Assembly (NCBI GenBank): GCA_017642535.1
Contig: JAGCOW010000038.1
Location: 1 to 42,733 of the forward strand
Length of the DNA stretch: 42,733 bases
Reading direction: 5' to 3'
Origin: Bacteroidales bacterium
GTDB taxonomy: Bacteria > Bacteroidota > Bacteroidia > Bacteroidales > UBA1715
Below, piece after piece: positions 33,892 to 42,154 of this stretch (position 1 is its first letter; each line of letters begins with the position of its first letter). A model generated the notes under the pieces. That model was given only the letters and a program-made list of their open reading frames with translations, searched no databases and had not been told where the DNA came from. The translations under genes were made by a program, and so were the position numbers.

Positions 33892-34000
33892 AATAAATGA
33901 GCAAAAATTTTATGGATAACCGAAAAATGATGGTTGTTGAACGAAAAATCAAGATTGAAGAATGAAACAAGTGGTAAATGATTCATCGCTGTTGGCAACA

Positions 34001-34016
34001 TGTGCCGTTAGGCACA
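34001..34016. repeat. Small hairpin TGTGCC-GTTA-GGCACA
   Basis: Perfect 6-base arms around GTTA, followed by AAATATTGGTAGAAA. It lies between the phosphodiesterase-like gene end and atpD and looks like a member of an intergenic repeat family, but only one copy is in the window. Confidence 0.5.
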
Positions 34017-34072
34017 AAATATTGGTAGAAAACGATTTTCCCCTCTTATTAAACGTGCAATAGCACCAATCT

Positions 34073-35110
34073 CTATCTCACCACCTGTTTTTTAAAAGAA
34101 ACAATTATTGGCAAATGGTCACTGATGCCACCTTTGTAGAACGTCCCCTGATAGGTTCTTCGTGGCGTTGTTTCGCCTGTCTTGGCGCTTCGGTCAAGCA
34201 AGAAATCATTTTGTAAAACGGCATATTCAACGGAATAATCTTTCAAAAAACGATTGCTCACCATAGCTTGATCCAAGAAATTCCATTGTCCTTGGAATTT
34301 ATAGGTGCCTTCGGCTTTCTTGTCTTCAAGCGACAACAGGCATTGCTCGCAATCGGTTCCGACTTTTTTTGCTTGCAGTCCTTCCACGATACTTCTGTCG
34401 TCGGGATAATCGTTGAAATCGCCGGAAACAATGACGTATGCGTTGGGGTTTTTCGCAAACAAGCTGTCAATGTGCATACGAACGCATTGAGCCACAACCA
34501 TTCTGTATTGCTCGCTTACGTCCTGTCCGCCACGACGCGAAGGGAAATGACATTCAAAAATATGAACTGTGTCCTTCGTTGCAGTCATTATGCCCGAAAC
34601 ATAGAGAATATCTCGAGTTTTTCGGTTTTTGTCGTCAAAAACTACTCGCAAAGGACTGTGTGTCAATGGTTTGAACGTTTCTTCGTTATAGAGCAGTGCC
34701 ACGTCAATTCCTCGGGCATCTTCGGAATCGTAGTGTATATAGTTATAATGTAACTTGTACAAATTCGTGCGATGGAGCAAATCTCGCAAGCACGTGTCGT
34801 TTTCAACCTCACACAGACCAATCACGTCGGGATTGTGCCAATTTTGTGCAGCGGCGACAATCACTTTCGATATGTTCGTCAGTTTTTTCTGATAGCGATA
34901 CGAATTCCATTCCCGTTTGGCAGAAGGGAGAAATTCGTTGTCGTTTTTCTGGGGATTGTCAATCGTATCAAATAGATTTTCAACGTTATACGACATAAAT
35001 AGAAAATCGGGCGTTGATTGGGCAAACATAGCCGAAGCGATACCTGTAAACGCTATCACAACCGCAACAAGTCCTATCAAGAGAAATATGTTATTCTTGT
35101 CTCGTTTCAT
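34073..35110 (-). CDS. Exported endonuclease/exonuclease/phosphatase-family protein
   Basis: A 345-residue protein with an N-terminal hydrophobic segment (~9-30) acting as signal or anchor, followed by the EEP fold: M-S-Y-N-V-E-N-L-F-D (~39-48), D-V-I-G-L-C-E-V-E-N (~94-103), Y-V-I-V-S-G-D-F-N-D-Y and the terminal G-G-I-S-D-H-L-P-I. All these are metal- or phosphate-binding positions of the family. Substrate is unknown; secreted members cut nucleic acids, lipids or phosphoesters. It overlaps the beta-helix lipoprotein gene by 20 bases, so the two are one operon. Confidence 0.88.
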   Translation of the reverse strand: MKRDKNNIFLLIGLVAVVIAFTGIASAMFAQSTPDFLFMSYNVENLFDTIDNPQKNDNEFLPSAKREWNSYRYQKKLTNISKVIVAAAQNWHNPDVIGLCEVENDTCLRDLLHRTNLYKLHYNYIHYDSEDARGIDVALLYNEETFKPLTHSPLRVVFDDKNRKTRDILYVSGIMTATKDTVHIFECHFPSRRGGQDVSEQYRMVVAQCVRMHIDSLFAKNPNAYVIVSGDFNDYPDDRSIVEGLQAKKVGTDCEQCLLSLEDKKAEGTYKFQGQWNFLDQAMVSNRFLKDYSVEYAVLQNDFLLDRSAKTGETTPRRTYQGTFYKGGISDHLPIIVSFKKQVVR

Positions 35111-36485
35111 AATAATATTCCATTGCTCCTACGTCGGGTTTCCCGTCTTCTGTGCGAGAGTGGTTCAGCAAATCAACAGGATGAAGATTCGCATACTCTA
35201 AATTGCCGATATTCATCGCCTGCGAAAGCGTGTCAAGACGGAAGGTCGTGTTGCTTGCAAATAGTTTTTTCTCGGAATCGTAGAAAAGATTTTCTTTATA
35301 ATAAGCACTATCCGATTTTGTGTATGTATCGCGAAGCAAGCAATTCTTGATAAGACACGAAAGCGAGTTGTCGCCATTTTTCGCCGCCATCGAAATCTCG
35401 TTTGCCATAGTACCTATTATAATAGTATTGTAAAAATACGCCTGCTGAATGGGCGACGCTGTCGTGTCGTCGTCGGTGATATAGACCGAAGGATAATACT
35501 TACGACCTTGCGGAGTGCCTTCATTATAAATAGTATTGTGTACGGAATTGAACCAGCCGCCCTGAATGCGTAACACATTATATTCGGTATTTACCCAAAC
35601 GCAGTTGTAGCTGTCGATGTGGGCATTTTGGGCATACACGCCATAGCCCGACATATTGGAAATTTGCGTGTTGTTTATGTCACATTGAATCTGATTGTCG
35701 GGGTCGCCTTGGAACACCAACCCGTTCACGCCGTTTTTAATTATGGCGAAACTAACTTCGTTATTCGTGCTTGTTGGTTCAAAAATGATGCTGCCCCACT
35801 GACCAGGAAGCAATTGGTAGGTGTCTTCCAATCTGTCGGACGAGATGAAGATGGGTTTTTCGCCTGTGCCTTTCATTTTCAACGTGCCCCGTACAATGAT
35901 ATTGGCGCCGTAGTGCATATAAATCTTCGCACCGCTTTCCACCGTCAAAGTCTCACCGGCGTTGACTATCAGCGAGTCGTAAATCACATAAGGTTTGTCG
36001 GCGGTGAACGTCGTTGTCTGTAATGCCGTACCTTTATAATTTATCACGTCTTGTCCCCATGCGGTAAACACCACCTTGCTTTGAATGGAATTATATTCCA
36101 CAATCAGAAAATCCTCGTGATACAATGCCGTATCAACCTTTTGCCCGTTGAGTTTCGTCTGCACAAAGACCATAATGCTGTCGCCTGCGGCAATGTCAAT
36201 GTTTTTTATTTCCGGTCCCTGTACTCCGTTCACATTGATGTAGAACTGCGATGATTTTCCTTCGGAAAGATATATTCTGTCAATTTTTATGATTCCGTCC
36301 TGTTCGTTTTTGATTTGAAACCACTGCGTTATGCTTCCTTTTTCGGTGAAAATAGTGTCGAAGCTGATGGTGTCGGCAGAAAAAGTGAGCACGTTTGATG
36401 GCTGTGAGGCATATTGTTCACGTTCGCACGAAGCCCATAAAAGCAACGAGACAACCAATCCAACCAGCGTTATTCGAAATTTCAT
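35091..36485 (-). CDS. Lipoprotein with parallel beta-helix-like repeats
   Basis: A 464-residue lipoprotein: signal with lipobox (L-L-L-W-A-S-C, Cys20), an N-terminal domain of ~130 residues (FDTIFTEKGSITQWFQIKN), then a region rich in short strands with spaced Asn/Gly/Ile (ANIIVRGTLKMKGTGEKPIF, NEVSFAIIKNGVNGLVFQGD) typical of right-handed beta-helices. It ends in GKPDVGAMEYYYE, an ending seen in many such surface proteins. Likely exposed on the outer membrane; ligand unknown. It is the first gene of the two-gene operon with the phosphodiesterase-like protein. Confidence 0.8.
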   Translation of the reverse strand: MKFRITLVGLVVSLLLWASCEREQYASQPSNVLTFSADTISFDTIFTEKGSITQWFQIKNEQDGIIKIDRIYLSEGKSSQFYINVNGVQGPEIKNIDIAAGDSIMVFVQTKLNGQKVDTALYHEDFLIVEYNSIQSKVVFTAWGQDVINYKGTALQTTTFTADKPYVIYDSLIVNAGETLTVESGAKIYMHYGANIIVRGTLKMKGTGEKPIFISSDRLEDTYQLLPGQWGSIIFEPTSTNNEVSFAIIKNGVNGLVFQGDPDNQIQCDINNTQISNMSGYGVYAQNAHIDSYNCVWVNTEYNVLRIQGGWFNSVHNTIYNEGTPQGRKYYPSVYITDDDTTASPIQQAYFYNTIIIGTMANEISMAAKNGDNSLSCLIKNCLLRDTYTKSDSAYYKENLFYDSEKKLFASNTTFRLDTLSQAMNIGNLEYANLHPVDLLNHSRTEDGKPDVGAMEYYYETRQE

Positions 36486-36522
36486 GTCTTGTATAACGGA
36501 ATAATTTCAAATTTATTTGTCG

Positions 36523-36530
36523 CAAAGTTA
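36523..36530 (-). promoter_or_regulatory. Promoter -7 core for the beta-helix lipoprotein operon
   Basis: Reads TAACTTTG on the minus strand, 37 bases before the ATG at 36485. Confidence 0.5.
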
Positions 36531-36629
36531 TCAAACTTGTTGCAACGAAAAAAATAAAAATTTAATCGGTGTTTGTATTGTTTTTTTACAAATTTTCCGT
36601 ACCTTCGCAATGTTAGTCATTTTGACTTT

Positions 36630-37748
36630 ATGGAGAAAAAAATTGAAAAGGAAATAAATGAATTAACGTTGTTTGAAGGACTTCAACGCGAAGACCTCGT
36701 GTATGTGTACCGAGGAATCTTCTCGCAAGCTATTACCGACAGCATTATCGCGTTGACGGAGAATAACTTGACTTTGGTTGGAGAGTCTTCGAAACTAAAG
36801 AAACGCGTGTTCTCTATTATGGTGGAATGTCTGCAAAACATTACGCGCCATCAGTTTGTTGATGGTCACGAAGATGTTTCGGGAGACCAGTCGGGTATGT
36901 TTGTGATTTGCAACAAGGACAATTCGTACCAAATGACATCGGGAAACGTGGTAAACAAGGAGGCGATTCCACACTTGACAGAATTGTTGGAAAAAGTCAA
37001 CAGTCTTGACAAAGAATCGCTCAAACTTTATTACAAACAAGTGCTTGAAGACGGAAGCATATCGTCAAAAGGAGGTGCCGGACTTGGTTTGATTGAGATG
37101 GCTCGTAAGTCGGGGAACAAATTATTCTATTCTTTTGAAAAAATTAACGAGGCACTTTCGTATTTCTATATGAATACCTCTATTTCACAACAACTTGACG
37201 AGGTTCCTATCGATTTTATTGACATTCAAGATGTTGTAGCACTTCACAAATTCATTCTGAAAAAAAATATTACGCTGATTTTCAACGGAGGATTGAATCA
37301 AAAAAGTTTGATGGACATTCTTTCGCTTATCAACGAACAGGCACTGGGTAGCTTGGAACGCAAGAAAAAGACCTACAATGCTATGGTTGAGTTATTACAA
37401 AATGTTGTGAAACACGGAGTCAAGCTCGACGAAGAAAAAATGGGAGGAAATCCCGTTATCTTCTTCATCTCACAAAATGGCGACGACTATGTCCTCAGTG
37501 CAGGAAACTACATTCTTAACACATCAATCAGTCGTATTGAAGAGAAAATCAATTTCCTCAATTCCCTTGAAAACAAGGAACTTGACGACTACTATGTAAA
37601 ATGTTTGCTTAATTTTGACGTTGACAATAGCAAAGAAGCAGGTTTGGGATTCATTGATTTGCGAATGAAAAGTTGTCATAAGTTACAATATGAAATAACA
37701 CCAGTGAATGATACGTTATCATTCCTACTAATGCAAGTAACTGTCTAA
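36630..37748 (+). CDS. Tandemly duplicated SiaB-like (DUF6272) kinase protein
   Basis: A 372-residue protein made of two homologous halves of ~185 residues. Each has the GHKL-like N-box: MVECLQNITRH (E66, N70, H74) and MVELLQNVVKH (E254, N258, H262). Each also has a glycine motif, GGAGLGLIEMARKSGNKLFY and EAGLGFIDLRMKSCHKLQY. Pseudomonas SiaB, a single copy of this domain, phosphorylates SiaC to control c-di-GMP signalling. Here the SiaC homologue follows after one base. The start at 36630 is an ATG after a TACCTTCG promoter-like core. Whether both halves are active is unknown. Confidence 0.8.
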   Translation: MEKKIEKEINELTLFEGLQREDLVYVYRGIFSQAITDSIIALTENNLTLVGESSKLKKRVFSIMVECLQNITRHQFVDGHEDVSGDQSGMFVICNKDNSYQMTSGNVVNKEAIPHLTELLEKVNSLDKESLKLYYKQVLEDGSISSKGGAGLGLIEMARKSGNKLFYSFEKINEALSYFYMNTSISQQLDEVPIDFIDIQDVVALHKFILKKNITLIFNGGLNQKSLMDILSLINEQALGSLERKKKTYNAMVELLQNVVKHGVKLDEEKMGGNPVIFFISQNGDDYVLSAGNYILNTSISRIEEKINFLNSLENKELDDYYVKCLLNFDVDNSKEAGLGFIDLRMKSCHKLQYEITPVNDTLSFLLMQVTV

Positions 37749-37749
37749 T

Positions 37750-38124
37750 ATGGAAGCTCTACGTATAGAAGAAACCGAAGATACACCGAAAGTTATTCTT
37801 GACCCCGAAAACAACGTGTTTTCTATTTCGGGTCGCTCGCTGCCGGAAGATTCCGTAGCATTTTACACGTCAGTGTTTGACTGGCTTCAACAATATGCCG
37901 AAGTTGCCGAAAAAGATATGGACTTTGAGTTCTTTATGGAATACTTTAACACGTCTTCGGCAAAACAGATTGCAAAAATTTTCTTGTTATTGGAAAAATT
38001 AAACGATAAAGTGTTCGTTCAGGTAATTTGGAGATGCAAAAAAGACGATGTCGATATGGCTTCGTCGGGGATGAGGTTCTCCAAGTTACTGAATCTTGAA
38101 TTTGAAGTTCGAGAAGAAGAATAA
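37750..38124 (+). CDS. SiaC-like regulatory phosphoprotein (DUF1987)
   Basis: A 124-residue protein of the SiaC (DUF1987) family, which is related in fold to anti-sigma factor antagonists. In Pseudomonas SiaC is phosphorylated by SiaB on a Thr and, when unphosphorylated, activates the diguanylate cyclase SiaD. Here the matching region is DFEFFMEYFNTSSAKQI, with candidate Thr/Ser acceptors. The gene starts one base after the double SiaB stop. Neither a SiaA-type phosphatase nor a SiaD-type cyclase lies in this window. The tRNA-Arg gene begins 5 bases after its stop. Confidence 0.85.
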   Translation: MEALRIEETEDTPKVILDPENNVFSISGRSLPEDSVAFYTSVFDWLQQYAEVAEKDMDFEFFMEYFNTSSAKQIAKIFLLLEKLNDKVFVQVIWRCKKDDVDMASSGMRFSKLLNLEFEVREEE

Positions 38125-38129
38125 CTCTT

Positions 38130-38201
38130 GGCCTCGTAGTTCAATGGATAGAATAGTTGTTTCCTAAACAATTGATTTGGGTTCGATTCCCAGCGTGGCT
38201 A
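38130..38201 (+). tRNA. tRNA-Arg (anticodon CCT)
   Basis: A 72-base cloverleaf: acceptor GGCCTCG / CGTGGCT, D-arm GTTC / GAAT, anticodon loop TTCCTAA with CCT, four-base variable loop and T-arm TTGGG-TTCGATT-CCCAG. The acceptor stem has one T-T mismatch and a G-T pair at the end. CCA is not encoded. It reads AGG codons. It is squeezed between siaC-like (5 bases) and the TPR gene (4 bases), so it is probably processed out of an mRNA. Confidence 0.88.
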
Positions 38202-38205
38202 CACA

Positions 38206-38922
38206 ATGAAAAAAATAATTTCCACAATAGTTCTTGGCTTTTTCGCGATGTGTGCTTTTGCACAATCCGACATTGACTGCCGTCTTACAAAATCGTTCAT
38301 CAATCAGAATATGAAGGAATGGAACGTTTTTATAGATGAGTTGACCACAGAATTCGATAAGACGAAGTCGGCCGATGTGCAGTTCAAACGTGCTGTGGTG
38401 CGACATCTTTATATTGCGTATTTGCTTTTTAACGATAAATCGTCGAAACAAATTGATATTCAGTTAGATGCGTTAGGAAAAGATGTTGAGGAGCTTGAAA
38501 AGAACGAAACGTATTCCAAGACGGTACTTGCCTTGAAATCACCATATTATGCATATTCCGCACTCAACAATCCTCTTACGGCGGTATATCGTCTGCCAAT
38601 GAGTTTTTCTGCTGCAAAAACTGCCATCGACGAAGCGAAGGATTCTCCGTATAGTTGGGCTGAATATGGTAATTTACAGTATTGCTACGCACTTTTTATC
38701 GGTGGTGATTTTGACGACGCCGTTTCTTCGTTTCAAAAAGCGATAACGCTTATGGAAAAGAAAGAGAAAAATTTGTCGTGTAACTGGTACTATCTCAACA
38801 CGTTACTATTTCTCGCCAAAAGTTATGAGGATGGCAAAAAACTTGACAAGGCAAATCAGGTGTACGACAAAATTCTAAAAATCCGTCCCGATTACGAAGC
38901 GATTCATCGGTGGAAACACTAA
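38206..38922 (+). CDS. Exported TPR-containing protein
   Basis: A 238-residue exported protein with a signal peptide (MKKIISTIVLGFFAMCAFAQ, cleavage after F-A). It is alpha-helical, with two TPR-like segments near 155-190 (YCYALFIGGDFDDAVSSFQK) and 200-235 (FLAKSYEDGKKLDKANQVYD). The start is an ATG 4 bases after the mature tRNA-Arg 3' end, so the mRNA created by tRNA processing would have almost no leader. Function unknown. Confidence 0.8.
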   Translation: MKKIISTIVLGFFAMCAFAQSDIDCRLTKSFINQNMKEWNVFIDELTTEFDKTKSADVQFKRAVVRHLYIAYLLFNDKSSKQIDIQLDALGKDVEELEKNETYSKTVLALKSPYYAYSALNNPLTAVYRLPMSFSAAKTAIDEAKDSPYSWAEYGNLQYCYALFIGGDFDDAVSSFQKAITLMEKKEKNLSCNWYYLNTLLFLAKSYEDGKKLDKANQVYDKILKIRPDYEAIHRWKH

Positions 38923-38984
38923 CAAATGACGAACGAAGAGGGAAGAATTAAAAATGAATTAATTCTTAATTCTAAAATTCTTTT

Positions 38985-38992
38985 TATTTTTG
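38985..38992 (+). promoter_or_regulatory. ribE promoter -7 core
   Basis: Reads TATTTTTG, 21 bases before the ribE ATG at 39014. The spacer upstream is AT-rich, and no TTTG is seen. Confidence 0.55.
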
Positions 38993-39013
38993 CACTACAA
39001 AAACCATATAAAT

Positions 39014-39616
39014 ATGTTCTCAGGAATAGTTGAAGAATGTGCCAAAGTTGTTGGCATTGAAAAAGACCAGACAAACATCCATTTTACGCTTACGTGCAGT
39101 TTCGTGAAAGAGCTTACGATTGACCAAAGCGTGGCTCACAACGGTGTGTGCCTGACGGTTGTGAAGAAAACCGACACGACTTACACGGTAACAGCAATGC
39201 AGGAAACGCTCATAAAATCAAATTTGGGCGACTTGACGGTGGGCGACGAAGTGAACGTGGAACGTAGTATGAATATGAACGGCCGATTGGACGGTCACAT
39301 TGTGCAAGGTCACGTTGACCAGACCGCCGTGTGTACAAAAATAGACGAAGCCGATGGCAGTTGGTATTTCACGTTTGAATACGACCCTGCACAAAAGGAT
39401 TATATAACCGTTGAAAAGGGCTCTGTTACAGTCAATGGCGTTAGTTTGACCGTGGTCAATTCACAAAAGAATTCGTTTCAAGTGGCTATCATTCCTTACA
39501 CGTTTGAAAACACCAACTTTCATAATTTCAAGGTTGGCACTCGTGTAAATTTGGAATTCGACATCATAGGCAAATACATTGCTCGCTACTTGGAGCTGCA
39601 AGGAACGATTAAATAG
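39014..39616 (+). CDS. ribE: Riboflavin synthase (alpha subunit)
   Basis: Dismutates two 6,7-dimethyl-8-ribityllumazines into riboflavin, the last step of the pathway. The 200-residue product has the two-fold repeat typical of the family: MFSGIVEECAKV with SVAHNGVCLTV in the first half and GHIVQGHVDQTA with KGSVTVNGVSLTVV in the second. The ATG at 39014 begins the conserved M-F-S/T-G-I-V start. The stop overlaps the GTG start of the ComF-like gene by one base. Confidence 0.95.
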   Translation: MFSGIVEECAKVVGIEKDQTNIHFTLTCSFVKELTIDQSVAHNGVCLTVVKKTDTTYTVTAMQETLIKSNLGDLTVGDEVNVERSMNMNGRLDGHIVQGHVDQTAVCTKIDEADGSWYFTFEYDPAQKDYITVEKGSVTVNGVSLTVVNSQKNSFQVAIIPYTFENTNFHNFKVGTRVNLEFDIIGKYIARYLELQGTIK

Positions 39617-40317
39617 TGTCTTTCGTTTTAGAACGTCTTCGGGAGTTGCTTCAACTATTCTTTCCCGAAACGTGCGAAGTTTGCGGAAAAGCCCTTCGTT
39701 ATGGTGAACATCTGCTTTGTACGGATTGTCTTTTGGACATTCCCCAGATTTATTTGCACAACAAGGAACGTAATCCAGTAGAAAAGATGTTTGCCGGACA
39801 AGTTCAATTTGAACGTGCGACAGCATTTTTCAATTACCAGAAACACAACAATTACGCACATCTCATTCATAAACTGAAATACCAAGGTCGCGACGATATT
39901 GGAATATGGTTAGGTGAAATGTTTGGCGTGAAACTGCAGGACTCGGGATTTCTCGACGGCATTGACGCAATAGTGCCTATTCCGTTGCATCCCAAACGAC
40001 AGCGAAAACGAGGGTACAACCAAAGCCAGATGATAGCCGAGGGCATTGCAAATATTACGAAAACGCCCATCATTACCGATGCAGTAATTCGAAAGATTTA
40101 CACTAACACACAAACTCGAAAAAACAAAGAAGAACGAGCAGAGAATGTTCAAGGAATATTTGAAGTAATCGATAATAAAGTACTCGAAAACAAGCATATA
40201 CTCATCCTTGATGATGTAATAACTACTGGAGCAACGTGCGTTTCGTGTGCCGAAACAATTTTACAAAACTCAAACGTGAAATACGTTAGTTTTGCGAGTA
40301 TCGCGTTGGCAAATTAG
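39616..40317 (+). CDS. ComF-family phosphoribosyltransferase-like protein
   Basis: A 233-residue ComF-type protein. C-E-V-C-G at ~20-24 and L-C-T-D-C at ~34-38 form a zinc ribbon, followed by HKLKYQGRDDIGIW, VPIPLHPKRQRKRGYNQS and the PRPP-binding LILDDVITTGAT near residue 200. ComF is needed for DNA uptake in competent bacteria; in others its role is open. The GTG start at 39616 overlaps the ribE stop (TAGTG) and gives the full zinc ribbon. It converges with ubiX, with a 4-base overlap. Confidence 0.9.
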   Translation: MSFVLERLRELLQLFFPETCEVCGKALRYGEHLLCTDCLLDIPQIYLHNKERNPVEKMFAGQVQFERATAFFNYQKHNNYAHLIHKLKYQGRDDIGIWLGEMFGVKLQDSGFLDGIDAIVPIPLHPKRQRKRGYNQSQMIAEGIANITKTPIITDAVIRKIYTNTQTRKNKEERAENVQGIFEVIDNKVLENKHILILDDVITTGATCVSCAETILQNSNVKYVSFASIALAN

Positions 40318-40871
40318 AGATTATTTCCCCATCGAAAACCATTATGTTCAATGCCTACCAAATCAATAATGCGGTCAATCACCGTATTGCACACATCTTC
40401 TATGGTTTGCGGGTTTGAATAGAATGAAGGATTTGCTGGGCAGATGATTCCGCCTGCTTGAGTAATCAATTCCATATTTTTTATGTGAATCAAACTGAAT
40501 GGCGTTTCGCGGACGGCGAGAATCAGTTTTCTTCGTTCTTTGAGCATCACGTCGGCTGCACGGCTAATGAGCGTGTCGGCCGTTCCGTGAGCAATTCTGC
40601 CCATTGTACCCACGCTACAAGGGCAAACAATCATTGCATCGTATTTTGCTGAACCAGAAGCTATGGGAGAAAAGAAATCCGTGTCGGCATATTCCGTGAA
40701 ATCATAGATGTTTGGGGGAGACGGCATTTCGTGTTTCCACACATCCTTCGCCGTTTGGGAGAACACCACGCACACTTCGTCAATCTGATTCCGCAAGGCA
40801 TTCAGTTTGTCGAACAAACATTGGGCATACAATGAACCCGATGCACCGGTGACCGCAACGATGATTTTCAT
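40314..40871 (-). CDS. ubiX: Flavin prenyltransferase UbiX
   Basis: Makes prenylated FMN, the cofactor of UbiD-type decarboxylases. The 185-residue product starts MKIIVAVTGASGSLYA, the FMN-binding turn. It continues with IVCPCSVGTMGRIAHGTADTLISRAADV, RRKLILAVRETPFS and the C-terminal NPSFYSNPQTIEDV. The ATG at 40871 is chosen because it begins this motif; the upstream extension enters the palindrome at 40882-40909. No ubiD is nearby. Confidence 0.93.
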   Translation of the reverse strand: MKIIVAVTGASGSLYAQCLFDKLNALRNQIDEVCVVFSQTAKDVWKHEMPSPPNIYDFTEYADTDFFSPIASGSAKYDAMIVCPCSVGTMGRIAHGTADTLISRAADVMLKERRKLILAVRETPFSLIHIKNMELITQAGGIICPANPSFYSNPQTIEDVCNTVIDRIIDLVGIEHNGFRWGNNL

Positions 40872-40881
40872 TTTTTTCAAT

Positions 40882-40909
40882 GTAGAGACGATGTGCACAT
40901 CGTCTCTAC
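40882..40909. repeat. Perfect 28-base palindrome (GTAGAGACGATGTG)
   Basis: Arms GTAGAGACGATGTG / CACATCGTCTCTAC with no spacer, between the Skp-like gene stop and the ubiX ATG. It shares GTAGAGACG with the element at 9080-9108. Confidence 0.9.
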
Positions 40910-40916
40910 TAGAATA

Positions 40917-41564
40917 TTATTTTTTCTTTTGAATAGCCGCATTGTATCGTGCGTTCATCACCTTGAGAATATCGTTGGTGATGTTCAACTGCTCTTCGGC
41001 GTACAATACGCTGCTTTGGTACGCATTGTTCAAAATAATCTTGTATTTGCCGTCGGCATTGTAGAATTTTATACAAGCGTGAACGCTGTCAATCAGCTGG
41101 TCAAGGAGTTTTTGCTCTTTCACAGCCAATTCCTGTTGCTTCTTTTGCTGTTCGGCGTACAAATTCTGCTGACGTTGACCAAGTTCAGCTTCTTTTGCCT
41201 GAGCGTCGGCAGACGTAATAATTCGTTTTTCTATCTGATACTGAAAATCTTCCACATCTTTTTGAAACTGCTCTGCCTTTTTCTGCAATTTTGCTTCTTC
41301 CGAAGAAACCAAATTTTGATATTGTTTTTCTAACTTCTGGTAATACAAATAGTTATGCATTACAGAATCAACAATTACGTAAGCAATAGGGAAGTTTGCC
41401 TCAACCATTTCTTCGTCGGCGAAAATAGCTTCGAGCGAAGTATCAACTTCGGTTGTAACAGGTTCTTTTACTGCCTCGGCAGAAGGTTTTTTGGCATACA
41501 GCACGAACAGCAAAATAATTGCCGCTCCGAAAATAATGTTTACGATTAGATTACCGTTTTTCAT
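40917..41564 (-). CDS. OmpH/Skp-like periplasmic chaperone
   Basis: A 215-residue protein with one N-terminal membrane segment (~8-23) as signal or anchor, a short acidic linker and then a long helical, coiled-coil region (~75-175) rich in Gln/Glu/Lys (YYQKLEKQYQNLVSSEEAKL, AELGQRQQNLYAEQQKKQQE). It ends with the small hydrophobic body domain (KYKIILNNAYQSSVLYA). This is the OmpH/Skp family, which carries unfolded outer-membrane proteins across the periplasm. It is probably co-transcribed with ubiX. Confidence 0.85.
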   Translation of the reverse strand: MKNGNLIVNIIFGAAIILLFVLYAKKPSAEAVKEPVTTEVDTSLEAIFADEEMVEANFPIAYVIVDSVMHNYLYYQKLEKQYQNLVSSEEAKLQKKAEQFQKDVEDFQYQIEKRIITSADAQAKEAELGQRQQNLYAEQQKKQQELAVKEQKLLDQLIDSVHACIKFYNADGKYKIILNNAYQSSVLYAEEQLNITNDILKVMNARYNAAIQKKK

Positions 41565-41609
41565 GTCCTTAAAATTTAGTTCACGAAAATACAGATTTAT
41601 TTTTAATGG

Positions 41610-42053
41610 CTACCGCTTTTCCTTAAAAAACTTCTGCATCAGTTCTTCGCATTGTTCTTTGAGAACGCCGCCAACCACTTCGGTTTTGGGATGAAGAATT
41701 TTGTCGTGCAGTTCCGAAACGTGTCGCTTTACGTCGGATGCACCATAGACGATTTTACCTAATTGCTCCCAATATGCTGCACCACAGCACATTACGCACG
41801 GTTCAACGGTCACATACAGGGTACATTTTTGAAGACTTTTTCCTCCAAGAAAATCCGTGGCGATAGTAAATGCCTGCATCTCGGCATGGGCGGTTGGGTC
41901 GTTCAGCGTTTCCGAAAGATTGTGGGCACGGGCTATGATTTGCCCCTCGCACACAATCACACAACCAATAGGAACTTCATCCTTTTCGTACGCCATTTTC
42001 GCCTGCGCAAGCGCCTGCTCCATATAATATTCGTCGGTCTTTTTTTCTGCCAT
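41610..42053 (-). CDS. tadA: tRNA-specific adenosine deaminase TadA
   Basis: Deaminates adenosine 34 of tRNA-Arg(ACG) to inosine. The 147-residue product has the zinc deaminase motifs P-T-A-H-A-E-M-Q-A (His and catalytic Glu) and V-E-P-C-V-M-C-C-G-A (two Cys ligands), and the end MQKFFKEKR. The ATG at 42053 gives the usual length; the upstream in-frame TTG-type extension would run toward the promoter. Confidence 0.93.
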   Translation of the reverse strand: MAEKKTDEYYMEQALAQAKMAYEKDEVPIGCVIVCEGQIIARAHNLSETLNDPTAHAEMQAFTIATDFLGGKSLQKCTLYVTVEPCVMCCGAAYWEQLGKIVYGASDVKRHVSELHDKILHPKTEVVGGVLKEQCEELMQKFFKEKR

Positions 42054-42074
42054 AATTTGTATTTTTCTTGTAAA

Positions 42075-42082
42075 CAAATATA
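42075..42082 (-). promoter_or_regulatory. tadA promoter -7 core
   Basis: Reads TATATTTG on the minus strand, 21 bases before the tadA ATG. Confidence 0.6.
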
Positions 42083-42154
42083 GGTAAAAATCCCTCAGTA
42101 ATAAAGTTTTTTATCTTTCTCGAATTTTGTTTTTACGCATGGGCAATGAATTTC

